A stretch of DNA of 64,000 nucleotides, taken from positions 1 through 64,000 of the forward strand of contig NZ_BIMD01000025.1 in the NCBI RefSeq assembly GCF_004000905.1, in the 5' to 3' direction. The stretch is from Paenibacillus humicus NBRC 102415. Lineage in GTDB: Bacteria; Bacillota; Bacilli; Paenibacillales; Paenibacillaceae. The number at the start of each line of letters is the position of its first letter. Position 1 is the stretch's first letter. Shown here one piece after another: positions 42,349-51,592 of this stretch. The translations under genes were made by a program, and so were the position numbers. A model generated the notes under the pieces. It saw nothing but the letters and a program-made list of their open reading frames with translations, was not told the origin of the DNA and ran no database searches.

Positions 42349-43800
42349 TCAGGCAATCGCAGCCGCATGTCCGGCGATCTTCAGAACCTTGCCGGGCTCC
42401 CAGCCGACGTTGGCCGAGAACTGCAGCTCGAGCGCTTCCCCGTCCAGCCGGCATTCAAAGACATACGTGAACGGCGTCTCCACGAGCATCAGCTCAATGC
42501 GCAGCGTATCGGAATCCCTCCATGCGAAGCTGCCTTCCACGCGCTGTACGGCGCCTTGTTTGACTTGGCCGAGGCAAATGCGGGCCGCCTCCCACTTGCC
42601 GCGTCCCAAACGGACCGCCTGATCATCGCGGCTGCTGCTGCCGAGCACGAGCTCGGCTCCTTGCTCCGCGAAGCGCAGCCCGATCGTTCCGAGCTCCAGC
42701 TCGTTCGGCTCCAGATGGAAGACCTTCCCTTCCAGCTGGGCTTCATTCGGGGAGGACGTTCCAGCCTGCAGCGGATCGATGCGCAGCTCCTTCAGCCGCT
42801 CGGCAAGCTCAGCCTGCCCCGATTCATCCGGCTCCAGGCTGCTGCCGGACAGGGCAGGCAGCAGCTTATCCCATACGATGTCCAGCACGGCTTGCATATC
42901 GGCCACTCCGGAGGTGATGGCGAGCACCGCCTCCTGCTCCGGCATGACCAGGCAATACTGGCCGAATGCGCCGTCGCCCCGGTAGGCGCCGTGACGGCTG
43001 CGCCAGAACTGATAGCCGTAGCCTTGCGTCCAGTCGTTGGCGCGGCCGTCGTCGTTGCCGATCTGGAAGCCCGTCGCCTTCTCGACCCAAGCTGCGGGCA
43101 ATATCCGCTCGCCTTGCCATTCCCCGCGCTGCAAATACAGCTGGCCGAACTTGGCGATGTCCTCGGTCGTCAGGCTCAGGCCCCAGCCGCCGGCCGCGAT
43201 TCCGCGCGGACATGTTTCCCATGTTCCTTCCGACAGGCCGAGCGGAGCGAACAGACGCGGCTTCAGATACGTCAGCAGGGACTGGCCGGTGACCTGCTGA
43301 AGAATGGCGGCGAGCATGTAAGTCGCCGCGCTGTTGTAGGCGAAGTGCGTGCCGGGGGCGTATTCCACCGGCTCCTGCAGAAAGCCTCTGACCCAGTTGT
43401 CGTCCTTCTGCACGCTGCCGGTCACGTCGGCGGCATGCCCCGTCCCCATCATCAGCAGATGGCGGATCTCCATCGCGGCGAGGTTGTCCGGCACCGTCTC
43501 AGGCGCTTCGTCCGGAAAGAAGCCGATGACCGGGTCGTTGACCGACAGCAGTCCTTCCGCTTCCGCGAATCCGATCGCAGTCGACGTGAAGCTCTTGCTG
43601 AGCGAGAACAGCATATGCGGGTATTCCGGCCGATACGGCGCCCACCAGCCTTCAGCGGCCACCTGTCCGCGCCGAATCAGCATGAAGCTGTGCAGCTCCA
43701 GCTGCCGTTCGCGAACGGCGTCCAGAAATCCGATGACCGCAGCGGACGGAATGCCCTGCGCCTCCGGTGTCGTTCTTGGCAGACGAGCTTGATGTTCCAT
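42349..43800 (-). CDS. Serine hydrolase, beta-lactamase class C family
   Basis: 483 residues. The catalytic S66-L-S-K69 is in MLFSLSKSF, and THFAYNSAATYML supplies the tyrosine motif; a TQGYGYQFW segment follows. The C-terminal 120 residues form a lipocalin-like/DUF3471-type beta region. There is no signal peptide, so it is likely cytosolic: an esterase or D-amino-acid peptidase rather than an antibiotic-degrading enzyme. ATG 43800 has GGGGAGGA nine bases upstream. Confidence 0.88.
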   Translation of the reverse strand: MEHQARLPRTTPEAQGIPSAAVIGFLDAVRERQLELHSFMLIRRGQVAAEGWWAPYRPEYPHMLFSLSKSFTSTAIGFAEAEGLLSVNDPVIGFFPDEAPETVPDNLAAMEIRHLLMMGTGHAADVTGSVQKDDNWVRGFLQEPVEYAPGTHFAYNSAATYMLAAILQQVTGQSLLTYLKPRLFAPLGLSEGTWETCPRGIAAGGWGLSLTTEDIAKFGQLYLQRGEWQGERILPAAWVEKATGFQIGNDDGRANDWTQGYGYQFWRSRHGAYRGDGAFGQYCLVMPEQEAVLAITSGVADMQAVLDIVWDKLLPALSGSSLEPDESGQAELAERLKELRIDPLQAGTSSPNEAQLEGKVFHLEPNELELGTIGLRFAEQGAELVLGSSSRDDQAVRLGRGKWEAARICLGQVKQGAVQRVEGSFAWRDSDTLRIELMLVETPFTYVFECRLDGEALELQFSANVGWEPGKVLKIAGHAAAIA

Positions 43801-44177
43801 GGTTCGATTCCTCCCCGAGCGAGAATGAAAAACGAATGACGCGGAAATGGATGCGTTTTCAAGCCGAGTGATCCAAGCGGTTCCGGCATGCCTCATGCCG
43901 GGCGGCGATGACTGCATTTGCGGGTCCTAGCATGAATGGTATCTCAATTGGATAATCGTGTAAAGCGGACTCCGGAACGGGTATGCGCCGACCGGAAGGC
44001 AGTGCGGCTATCGTCTCTCGGCAGAAGCGGGGAGCCAAAAAAGCCGCCGGGACGATTCCGTCCCGAACGGCCGCTGCTTGCCCGGCATGCCCATAAAGCC
44101 GATCCGGCTGCGCCGATGCCGCTCTCCCATTGCGGGGTGCGGATAGGCTCTTCATCGCCGTCTCGGCATATCCGTTC
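43801..44177. other. 377-nt gap between serine hydrolase and dehydrogenase genes
   Basis: Contains the dehydrogenase terminator (44035-44072) and a short GGCATG/CATGCC hairpin near 43887. No gene was recognised. Confidence 0.4.
44035..44072 (-). terminator. Terminator of the dehydrogenase gene
   Basis: On the minus strand CGGGACG, four bases, CGTCCCG form the core stem, extended by GCCG/CGGC and followed by six T. Confidence 0.8.
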
Positions 44178-45191
44178 TTAGAATTTGATGGCGATTTTGC
44201 CGAAATAGGAGCCTTCGGCCAGATGCCGCAGCGCTTCAGGCGCCTGCCCGAAAGGGAACACCCTGTCGATGGCCGGACGCAGCCCGCTGGCCGCGATCGC
44301 GCGGTTTATCGCCTCGAAATGCTCGCGGCTGCCGACATTGATGGCCTGCAGACGCGCCCTGCGCAGGATGGCGGGCACGAGCTCCAGCCCTTCCACCTTG
44401 CCGCCGGAGAGCAGGCCGACGATGCTGATCCGGCCTCCGACCCGCAGCGCGGAGATGGACCGGTTGAGCGTGGCGGAGCCTCCGACATCGACGATATGGT
44501 CGGCACCGCGGCCGTCCGTCAGCTCCAGCACCGCTTGGTCCCAATCGGGATTCCGCCTGTAGTTGATTCCGTGATCGGCTCCCAGCCGCAGAGCCCGCTC
44601 CAGCTTCTCATCGCTGCCCGAGGTGGCGATGACGACGGCTCCCTGCAGCTTGGCGAATTGGAGGGCGAACAGAGAGACGCCGCCGGTTCCCTGCACGACG
44701 ACGGTGTCCCCTGCCTTCACCCCGCCTTCCACGACGATTGCCTGCCAGGCCGTGACGCCGGCGCACGGCAGGGCGGCCGCTTCCTCGTCCGACAAATGGG
44801 CAGGAACATGCACCAGCCCCTTCTCCGGGAGCACGACGTACTCGGCGAGCATGCCGTTCAGAGGACTCCCGAGCGTGCTGCTCCAATTGTCCCGCGTCGG
44901 CTCTCCCGAAATCCAGCTCTGGGTGAAGATGCCTGCAACCCGGTCGCCGAGCTTGAAGGCGGACACGCCCGTTCCGAGCGCGGCCACCTCGCCTGCGCCA
45001 TCGGATACCGGGATGAGCGGAAGCTGAGCATCCGGATGGTAATAGCCTTCAATGACGCCGATATCTCTGGAGTTGAGGGTGGCGGCCTTGATTTTGACCA
45101 GAACCTCGCCGGGTCCGGCCGCAGGCAGCCCGCGCTCCGCAGCTTGCAGGTGCTGAAGTCCGAAGCCGCCTTGGATCTCATAGGTTTTCAT
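44178..45191 (-). CDS. Zinc-independent alcohol dehydrogenase/quinone oxidoreductase family
   Basis: 337 residues. GroES-like domain first (NSRDIGVIEGYY), then the Rossmann fold with VVVQGTGGVSLFALQFAKLQGA. The structural-zinc cysteines are lacking, as in quinone oxidoreductases. ATG 45191 has AAAGGAG upstream. It is divergent from an HxlR-type regulator gene, an arrangement typical of inducible detoxification of aldehydes or quinones. Confidence 0.9.
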   Translation of the reverse strand: MKTYEIQGGFGLQHLQAAERGLPAAGPGEVLVKIKAATLNSRDIGVIEGYYHPDAQLPLIPVSDGAGEVAALGTGVSAFKLGDRVAGIFTQSWISGEPTRDNWSSTLGSPLNGMLAEYVVLPEKGLVHVPAHLSDEEAAALPCAGVTAWQAIVVEGGVKAGDTVVVQGTGGVSLFALQFAKLQGAVVIATSGSDEKLERALRLGADHGINYRRNPDWDQAVLELTDGRGADHIVDVGGSATLNRSISALRVGGRISIVGLLSGGKVEGLELVPAILRRARLQAINVGSREHFEAINRAIAASGLRPAIDRVFPFGQAPEALRHLAEGSYFGKIAIKF

Positions 45192-45258
45192 GGTGCAGTC
45201 GCTCCTTTTGAAGTGGGATAGACATACCATAAGGCAAGAAATACAATGAAGAAAGTAG

Positions 45259-45272
45259 GCACTTCAAAGTGT
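45259..45272. promoter_or_regulatory. Palindromic operator candidate
   Basis: GCACTT-CA-AAGTGC is a perfect 6-2-6 palindrome in the divergent region between the dehydrogenase and HxlR genes; a further AAGTGC half site follows near 45287. It is a plausible binding site for the HxlR protein. Confidence 0.5.
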
Positions 45273-45307
45273 GCTGGGAACAAAAAAGTGCATGGGAGGC
45301 GAAGATT

Positions 45308-45718
45308 GTGGCAGCCGAGAGTGCCAACCAGGCCAACCAGGCCAAGCAGCCCGACATATCCGTCACGGCTTGCTCCTACAGCAAGGTGCTGGAGATCATC
45401 GCGAGCAAGTGGTCGGCGCTGGTCATCTATGCGCTGGAGGAAGGAAGCGTCCGTTACGGGGAAATGGGCAGGAGAATCGAGGGCATCTCCAAGAAAATGC
45501 TCACTCAGACGCTGCGGCAGCTGGAACGGGACGGGCTGGTCCGGCGGGAACTGGAGCCGTCGATCCCTCCGGTGGTCACCTATGAGCTGACGGCACTCGG
45601 CCGGACGATGCTGCTGCCCATGCAGGAGCTCAAGAAATGGACCCGGGAGCATTATTCGACGGTTGAGCAGGCGCGGCAGGATTACGACCGCCTCCATTCG
45701 GCGGAAGGCGACGGATGA
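45308..45718 (+). CDS. HxlR-family transcriptional regulator
   Basis: 136 residues. CSYSKVLEIIASKWSALVIY followed by YGEMGRRIEGISKKMLTQTLRQLERDGLV is the HxlR winged helix; the cysteine before the helix (in TACSYS) is the one many members use to sense electrophiles. The GTG has GGGAGG seven bases upstream. It probably controls the divergent dehydrogenase gene. Confidence 0.9.
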   Translation: MAAESANQANQAKQPDISVTACSYSKVLEIIASKWSALVIYALEEGSVRYGEMGRRIEGISKKMLTQTLRQLERDGLVRRELEPSIPPVVTYELTALGRTMLLPMQELKKWTREHYSTVEQARQDYDRLHSAEGDG

Positions 45719-45738
45719 CGCCTCCGATGGACGGCAAA

Positions 45739-45784
45739 AAGCGGCAGCCGGGACGATAGCGTCCTGAACTGCCGCTTATTTTTC
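45739..45784. terminator. Bidirectional terminator
   Basis: AAGCGGCAG (45739-45747) pairs with CTGCCGCTT (45769-45777), followed by ATTTTT. It sits between the convergent HxlR and MATE genes. Confidence 0.8.
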
Positions 45785-45793
45785 ATGCCTGAA

Positions 45794-47164
45794 TCAAGAC
45801 TGCGCAGCAGCCGCCAGCCTGCCCGGCTTCTGGATATGCCGCAAGCGGACCGCGAAGCCGATCGTGGCGAACGTGAGGCCGGCGGTGATGCCGACCCAGA
45901 AGCCGTAAGGCCCGAGCTCCGTCCATCTCGCCAAGCCGTAGCCGAGCGGTATGCCGACGATCCAGTAGGAGACGAACGCGACGACGAACGGAATCGTCAC
46001 ATCCTTGTACCCGCGCAGGGCTCCCTGCAGCGAAGCCTGGGAGCTGTCGGACAGCTGGAACAGGATCGCGAACAGCAGGAAGGTGACCATCATGGAGGCG
46101 ACCTCCGGCTCCTGGGTGTACAGATTCGCGACCGTCGAGCGGAAGAAGTAGAGAAGGACCGCTACGGTTCCCATCAAGCCGACAGCGAGGCTGACGCCGA
46201 GCATCGCATACTGGCGGGCATGCTTCTGCCGGCCGGCTCCGGCTTCATAGGCGACCATGATCGTGAGCGCCATGGAGATGCTGAGCGGAACCATGAACAG
46301 CAGCGACGAGAAGTTGAGCGTCGCCTGATGCGCCGCGATGGCTGCCGTGCTGAACATGCCGCCCATGAGCAGCGTGACGACCGAGAAGATGCTCGCCTCG
46401 AAGAAGGTGGACAGTCCCATCGGCACGCCGATGCCGAGCAGCTCCTTCCAGGCTTTCCAGGATGGAGCGTACCAGCGCGCGAACAACCGGTGGATCCGCA
46501 GCGCCTCCATCCGGAACGTCATCCAGACGCTGACGCCGAACACGAACCAATAGGTGATTCCGGTCGCGTACCCGGAGCCGACTCCGCCGAGCCGGGGCAG
46601 TCCGAAGTGGCCGAAGATGAGGCCGTAGTTCAGCAGGGCGTTCAGCGGAATGGCGGTCAGCATGATCGCCATCGTCAGCCGGGTATAACCTTGCGCCTCC
46701 CAGAAGTAACGGAGCACATAACTGCCGAACAGCGGCACGAGCCCGATGGAGAGCCCGATCAGGTACTGCCGGGCGATGCGATGGACTTCGGCATCCAGCC
46801 CCATCAGGCCGAGCACGGGCTCGACGGCGAGGAAGCCGGCAATCGCGATGAGAACGGTCATCAGCAGCGACAAGTACAGCGACTGCACGACAGGCCGGGA
46901 AATGCCGTCCGATTGGCCTCGGCCCATCATCTGGCTGATGATCGGCGTGACGGCGAACAGGATGGAGTTCATCCCGGTCATGATCGGCATGAACAGGCTG
47001 GAGCCGACGGCCACGCCGGCCAGGTCGTTCGTGCCGGCCCGTCCGGACATCATCGTATCGAGCACGCTCATGGCCGTGTAGCTGACCTGCGTAATGACAA
47101 TCGGTCCGAGAATGGTCAGGAAGAGAAGGATTTTGCCGCGAAGGGTTGGAGCATGGTGCATCAT
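45794..47164 (-). CDS. MATE family efflux transporter
   Basis: 456 residues, twelve predicted membrane helices, with the two homologous halves (FLTILGPIVITQVSYTAMSVLDTMMSG and LLGIGVPMGLSTFFEASIF regions) of the MATE/NorM family. It exports cationic drugs or metabolites using Na+ or H+. Isolated gene; two adjacent ATG codons; GGAGG lies 12 bases upstream, a long spacing. Confidence 0.93.
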   Translation of the reverse strand: MMHHAPTLRGKILLFLTILGPIVITQVSYTAMSVLDTMMSGRAGTNDLAGVAVGSSLFMPIMTGMNSILFAVTPIISQMMGRGQSDGISRPVVQSLYLSLLMTVLIAIAGFLAVEPVLGLMGLDAEVHRIARQYLIGLSIGLVPLFGSYVLRYFWEAQGYTRLTMAIMLTAIPLNALLNYGLIFGHFGLPRLGGVGSGYATGITYWFVFGVSVWMTFRMEALRIHRLFARWYAPSWKAWKELLGIGVPMGLSTFFEASIFSVVTLLMGGMFSTAAIAAHQATLNFSSLLFMVPLSISMALTIMVAYEAGAGRQKHARQYAMLGVSLAVGLMGTVAVLLYFFRSTVANLYTQEPEVASMMVTFLLFAILFQLSDSSQASLQGALRGYKDVTIPFVVAFVSYWIVGIPLGYGLARWTELGPYGFWVGITAGLTFATIGFAVRLRHIQKPGRLAAAAQS

Positions 47165-47261
47165 AGCGATTCGTAACCTCCGATGGAGCCTTGCGACACG
47201 GGGGCGTATGTTGCCGATACCAACTTAACAGCCTGGTGGAAAAGTGTCTGCTCATAAAAAT

Positions 47262-47286
47262 AGACCTGCCATGAAAAGGCAGGTCT
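47262..47286. terminator. Terminator of malR
   Basis: AGACCTGCC pairs with GGCAGGTCT around seven bases, with a T-run on the minus strand after it. Confidence 0.75.
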
Positions 47287-47305
47287 TCGTATTGTACCAC
47301 AATAA

Positions 47306-48340
47306 TCAGGATTTGGGGTTGATCCAGTGCATGGAAGATTCCCGGGCGATGAGGCGATGCGGGACGATGGTCCTGCGGCGCTCCTGCGGCTGCCCCTTGA
47401 GCGAGCCGACCAGCGCTTGCGCGGCCGTGAATCCAAGCTGGTAGACGCCGATGTCGACGGAGCTTACCGGCGGCGAGGATACCGGCGACATCGGGTTGTT
47501 GTTGAAGCCGAATATAGCCATGTCCTGAGGCACGCTGTAGCCGAGCTCGCTGAGCGAGCTCAGGATGCCGAACGCGACGAGATCGTCCATGACGACGAGC
47601 GCGGTCGGCCGCTCGGGAGTGCCCATGAGCATGGACATGACGCGGTAGCCGTCATCCTTGAGCTTGGAGGCTTCGATATGGTACCAGTCGGGACGCGGCT
47701 CGATTCCGGCCTCTTGCATGGCGGAACGGTAGCCCTCGAACCGGTCGGATGAGACGACCATCTCCAGCGGCCCCCCGACAAAGCCGATCCGCGTATGGCC
47801 CTGCTGCAGCAGATGCCTGGTGACGTCATAGGCGGCTTGCCGGTTGTCGTTGTCCACGGTCATGATATCGGGGAATTCAGGCGTGCGCCCGATGAGTACG
47901 AACGGGAACTTCTCCTCGTGAAGGAAGCGGACGACCGCGTCCTTGTTGCGCGATTGCAGCAGGATGATGCCGTCGACCCGCCTGCCCTTGACCAGCTTGG
48001 TCACGGCCTCGACCTTCTCGCATTCCGTCATGCCCGTCTTGAGCAGCAGATCGTAGCCGGAGCGGTTCGCCTGGCTGAGAATTCCTCGCGTAACCTCCGG
48101 GAAGAAGATGTCGAGGAAGGCCTCGTCGGCATTGCGCGGAAGCAGCAATCCGATCGTCATGGTCGTCCGGGAGACGAGGTTTTTGGCCATGGCGTTCGGG
48201 TGATAGCCGAGCTCCTCCATGATTGCCTTGACCTTTTTCGACGTCGCTGCGCTTATTCTCGTGCTGCCGGATATGACCCTCGATACGGTCGAAGGCGACA
48301 CTCCGGCCGCTTTGGCCACATCAATGATCGTTATGTTCAT
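47306..48340 (-). CDS. malR: LacI-family repressor (MalR-like)
   Basis: 344 residues. The helix-turn-helix ITIIDVAKAAGVSPSTVSRVISG is at the N-terminus, followed by the hinge and a periplasmic-binding-protein-like effector domain (IGLLLPRN, IGFVGGP, ALVVMDDLVAFGI, VSSVDIG). It is divergent from the maltodextrin operon and several LacI-type operators lie between, so it most likely represses that operon in the absence of maltose or maltodextrin. Confidence 0.92.
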   Translation of the reverse strand: MNITIIDVAKAAGVSPSTVSRVISGSTRISAATSKKVKAIMEELGYHPNAMAKNLVSRTTMTIGLLLPRNADEAFLDIFFPEVTRGILSQANRSGYDLLLKTGMTECEKVEAVTKLVKGRRVDGIILLQSRNKDAVVRFLHEEKFPFVLIGRTPEFPDIMTVDNDNRQAAYDVTRHLLQQGHTRIGFVGGPLEMVVSSDRFEGYRSAMQEAGIEPRPDWYHIEASKLKDDGYRVMSMLMGTPERPTALVVMDDLVAFGILSSLSELGYSVPQDMAIFGFNNNPMSPVSSPPVSSVDIGVYQLGFTAAQALVGSLKGQPQERRRTIVPHRLIARESSMHWINPKS

Positions 48341-48788
48341 TACCTTGTCACCTGCGCAAACGTTTGTGTGTGAGGATCAAGCAAATTGTAAGCGTGAAGC
48401 AAAAAAAATGCAAGCGAGGTTCTTCCTGTTAGTGGTGGATTGTTATCCCACTGCAGCAATTTGGAGCAAATAGAAGGAAACCTAAGAATAAGAGAGCGAA
48501 AAACCGGTTTCCCAAAGGTTTCCCAACGAAATTGCCCGAAAACAAGAGTGCAAACGTTTTTACAAGAGAATGAGGCGGCGGGTATGATGGAATCAATCCG
48601 ATTGACTTGAAGCGCTTTCAAACAGGCGATCGTTCGAAAAACGGCATTTTAAAGATAACGAGACTCTTCTTCCGTACAAACGTTTGCGCTTTTGTAGGGA
48701 AATGCCGGCGTATGGACGCCTTTTCTGTGGAGTGCAGGAGGACGCAATCGGAATATCAACGAACCAGCTGGAAGGGGATCAGTAAAAA
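48341..48788. promoter_or_regulatory. malR-mdxE control region
   Basis: A TTTACA (48559-48564), 18 nt, TATGAT (48583-48588) promoter drives mdxE. LacI-type operator sequences: CAAACGTTTG at 48357-48366 (near malR) and 48677-48686, a half-degenerate TGCAAACGTTTTTA at 48549 overlapping the -35, and TTGAAGCGCTTTCAA at 48607-48621 just past the -10. MalR and perhaps CcpA would act here. Confidence 0.65.
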
Positions 48789-50123
48789 ATGAACAGATGG
48801 CAAAAACTCGCCGCCTTCGCGACGGTATGCACCTTGTCCGTATCACTGGCCGCATGCGGCAACGGCAACGATAGCAGCAACAATGCAGGCACGGACGGCA
48901 ATACGGGAGCCGTCAACGAACCGGCAGCCAACGCTGCAGCAAACACAGGCGCAGACGCGGCCGATGCTCCGGCCATCCAGCCTGAAGAAGGAGCGAGCCT
49001 TCTCGTATGGGAAAGTAAAGAAGAGAGACCCTTCACCGACGAGATCGCCAAGGAATTCACGGCGAAATACAACATTCCGGTCAAGATCGACGAAGTCGCT
49101 TCGACGGATCAGGTCACGCGCCTCCAGACGGACGGTCCCACCGGCGTCGGCGCCGATGTCATCGTCTTCCCGCATGACCACCTCGGCCGCGCGGTGACGG
49201 GACAAATGATCCTGCCGAACGAAGAGTTCGGTGCGGAAACGACCGCGAACAATACGGAAAACTCCATTCAAGGCGTAAGCTACGACGGCGTTCTGTACGG
49301 CTACCCGCGCGCTGCGGAAACCTATGCCCTGTACTACAATAAATCGCTCGTTCCCGATGCTCCGAAAAGCTTCGACGACGTCATCGCGCTGGCTTCCAAG
49401 CTGAACGATCCGGCTAAAAACAAATACGCCCTCATGTGGGAAGCGGGCAATACTTACTTCAACTATCCGTTCATCGCCTCCACCGGCGGCTACCTGTTCG
49501 GCAACAACGGCACCGACAAGGCGGATCTCGGCATGAACAACGAGGGCGCCCTGGAAGGCATGAAGGTCTACCAAAGCCTGAAGGCGATCCTGCCGATCAA
49601 AACCGGCGACGTGAACCCCGACATCAAGCGCGGCCTGTTCACCGGCGGCGACGTGGCGATGGACATCAACGGTCCTTGGGAACTGAGCACGTACAAAGAA
49701 GCGCTCGGCGACAAGCTCGGCGTCGCTCCGATCCCTATGGTCGCAGGCAAGCCGGCCGTATCCTTCTCCGGCATCAAAGCCTGGTACGTCAGCTCCTACA
49801 GCCAGTACCCGAACGCAGCCAAGCTGTTCGCGGAATTCGCTTCCGACAAGAAGGCCCAGCTGCTGCTGAACTCCAAGGTCGGTTCCATTCCGACGAACAA
49901 GGAAGCTCAGGCCGATCCGCAAATCACGGGCGACGAGTACGTGAGCGGCTTCATGGAGCAGTTCAAGAACTCGCAGCCGATGCCTAACATTCCGGAAATG
50001 AACAACGTGTGGTCTCCGATGGAAGCCGCCTTCACGACGGTATGGAATGACAACAAAGATCCTAAGGCCGCTCTCGACAATGCCAAAAAGCAAATCGAAG
50101 AGCTCATCGCAAGCAACGGCTAA
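48789..50123 (+). CDS. mdxE: Maltodextrin-binding lipoprotein
   Basis: 444 residues. Signal peptide with lipobox SLAACG, an Asn/Ala-rich linker, then a MalE-type binding domain (LLVWESKEERPFTDEIAKEF, YGYPRAAETYALYYNKSL, DINGPWELSTYK). It captures maltose and maltodextrins at the cell surface. GGAAGGGG is eight bases before the ATG. Its gene is followed by a strong stem-loop before the first permease. Confidence 0.93.
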   Translation: MNRWQKLAAFATVCTLSVSLAACGNGNDSSNNAGTDGNTGAVNEPAANAAANTGADAADAPAIQPEEGASLLVWESKEERPFTDEIAKEFTAKYNIPVKIDEVASTDQVTRLQTDGPTGVGADVIVFPHDHLGRAVTGQMILPNEEFGAETTANNTENSIQGVSYDGVLYGYPRAAETYALYYNKSLVPDAPKSFDDVIALASKLNDPAKNKYALMWEAGNTYFNYPFIASTGGYLFGNNGTDKADLGMNNEGALEGMKVYQSLKAILPIKTGDVNPDIKRGLFTGGDVAMDINGPWELSTYKEALGDKLGVAPIPMVAGKPAVSFSGIKAWYVSSYSQYPNAAKLFAEFASDKKAQLLLNSKVGSIPTNKEAQADPQITGDEYVSGFMEQFKNSQPMPNIPEMNNVWSPMEAAFTTVWNDNKDPKAALDNAKKQIEELIASNG

Positions 50124-50180
50124 AGCTCTCCCCCGGCGACCGCCGGAACCAAGCAGACCGATATAGAAATACACAAAAGA

Positions 50181-50231
50181 AAGGTTCACGCCGCCCCGCG
50201 CGCATCCGTGCGCGCGGAAGGCGTGAACCTT
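50181..50231 (+). ncRNA. Stable intercistronic stem-loop between mdxE and mdxF
   Basis: AAGGTTCACGCC (50181-50192) pairs with GGCGTGAACCTT (50220-50231), and an inner CCGCGCGCA/TGCGCGCGG stem makes it very stable. It lacks a real T-run, so mRNA 3' protection or partial termination, giving more binding protein than permease, is likely. Confidence 0.65.
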
Positions 50232-50254
50232 CATTTTAGGAGAAGGAGAGAAGC

Positions 50255-51592
50255 ATGATGTCTTATCAACCGGCTGTACAAACAGAGAAGCCGCAGGCGT
50301 CTACGCGCGGAAGAATGGCAGCCCTGCTGTCTCTGCTGTGCGCGGGCCTCGGCCAGCTCTATAACCGGCAATGGATCAAGGGACTCATTCTGCTCGCCGT
50401 CGAAGCGGCAGCTGTGCCGTTCTTTACGAGCAAGCTCGGCCATGCCGTCTGGGGAATCTGGACGCTGGGCGAAACCAAACGCAACATCGGAAAGAAAATC
50501 ATGGGAGACAACTCGACCATCCTGCTGATCGATGGCTTGATTGTCCTTTTGCTGTTCGCGCTGTTCCTGCTCATCTACGTTCTCAATATCAAAGACGCCT
50601 ACAAAGTGGGTTCCCAGATCGAAGCCGGCCGCAAGCCGAACAGCTTCATCCAATCCCTTGCCTATATCCGAGACAACAAGTTCGCCGAGGCGTTCCTGGT
50701 CATTCCCGGCATCGGCGTCCTGTTCCTCACCGTCATGCCAATCATCTTCATGATCATGCTCGCCTTCACGAACTTCTCCGCGCCCAACCACCTTCCGCCG
50801 GCGAGCCTGGTCGATTGGGTGGGCTTCGACACGTTCAAGAAGCTCGTCACGCTGAAGACATGGAGCCATACGTTCTACGGCGTCTTCATCTGGACGATCA
50901 TCTGGGCCGTGCTTTCGACGGTTACGACCTACTTCGGGGGCTTCCTCGTCGCGCTGATCATCCAGCAATCCGATATCAAGCTCAAGGGACTGTGGCGCAC
51001 GATCCTGATTCTCCCGTACGCCATCCCGCAGATGATCTCGCTGCTCGTCATGCGCAACCTCTTCAATGGTCAGTTCGGCCCGATCAACCAATATCTCGGC
51101 TACTTCGGACTAGGCAGGGTGCCGTGGCTGACCGATCCGATGTGGGCCAAGGCGACCGTCATCATCGTCAACATGTGGGTCGGCATCCCGGTCTCCATGC
51201 TGCTGATCATGGGCATCCTGACGACCATTCCGAAGGACATGTACGAAGCCGCCGAGGTCGACGGAGCGAGCATGTGGCAGAAGTTCCGCATCGTCACGCT
51301 GCCGATGGTGCTCTTCTCGACAGGGCCGATCCTGATCACCCAGTTCGCGGGCAACATCAACAACTTCAACGCGATCTTCCTGCTTACCGACGGCAACCCG
51401 GTCAAAGGCGACTATCAGTATGCCGGCGCGACCGACCTGCTCGTTACCTGGCTCTACAAGCTGACTCTCAATCAGAACCAATACGCCTTCGCTTCGGCGA
51501 TCGGCATCATCATCTTCATCCTGGTCGCGTCGATCTCGATCTATAATTACCGCAGAACCCGTTCGTTCCGGGAGGAGGATATGATCCAATGA
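50255..51592 (+). CDS. mdxF: Maltodextrin ABC permease, MalF-like
   Basis: 445 residues, longer than MdxG because of an N-terminal extension with helices (LLSLLCAGLGQLYNRQW and IDGLIVLLLFALFLLIYVL) before the six-helix core. Docking loop YEAAEVDGASMWQKFRIVTLP. Double ATG with GGAGAAGGAGAG upstream; its stop overlaps the next start (ATGA). Confidence 0.93.
   Translation: MMSYQPAVQTEKPQASTRGRMAALLSLLCAGLGQLYNRQWIKGLILLAVEAAAVPFFTSKLGHAVWGIWTLGETKRNIGKKIMGDNSTILLIDGLIVLLLFALFLLIYVLNIKDAYKVGSQIEAGRKPNSFIQSLAYIRDNKFAEAFLVIPGIGVLFLTVMPIIFMIMLAFTNFSAPNHLPPASLVDWVGFDTFKKLVTLKTWSHTFYGVFIWTIIWAVLSTVTTYFGGFLVALIIQQSDIKLKGLWRTILILPYAIPQMISLLVMRNLFNGQFGPINQYLGYFGLGRVPWLTDPMWAKATVIIVNMWVGIPVSMLLIMGILTTIPKDMYEAAEVDGASMWQKFRIVTLPMVLFSTGPILITQFAGNINNFNAIFLLTDGNPVKGDYQYAGATDLLVTWLYKLTLNQNQYAFASAIGIIIFILVASISIYNYRRTRSFREEDMIQ

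Noticed and set aside
42349-43800. Class C beta-lactamase conferring resistance
   Set aside because: No signal peptide, and the motif set and C-terminal domain fit the broader serine hydrolase family better.
45785-47176. 463-codon plus-strand frame opposite the MATE gene
   Set aside because: Highly charged sequence produced by reading a membrane-protein gene backwards.
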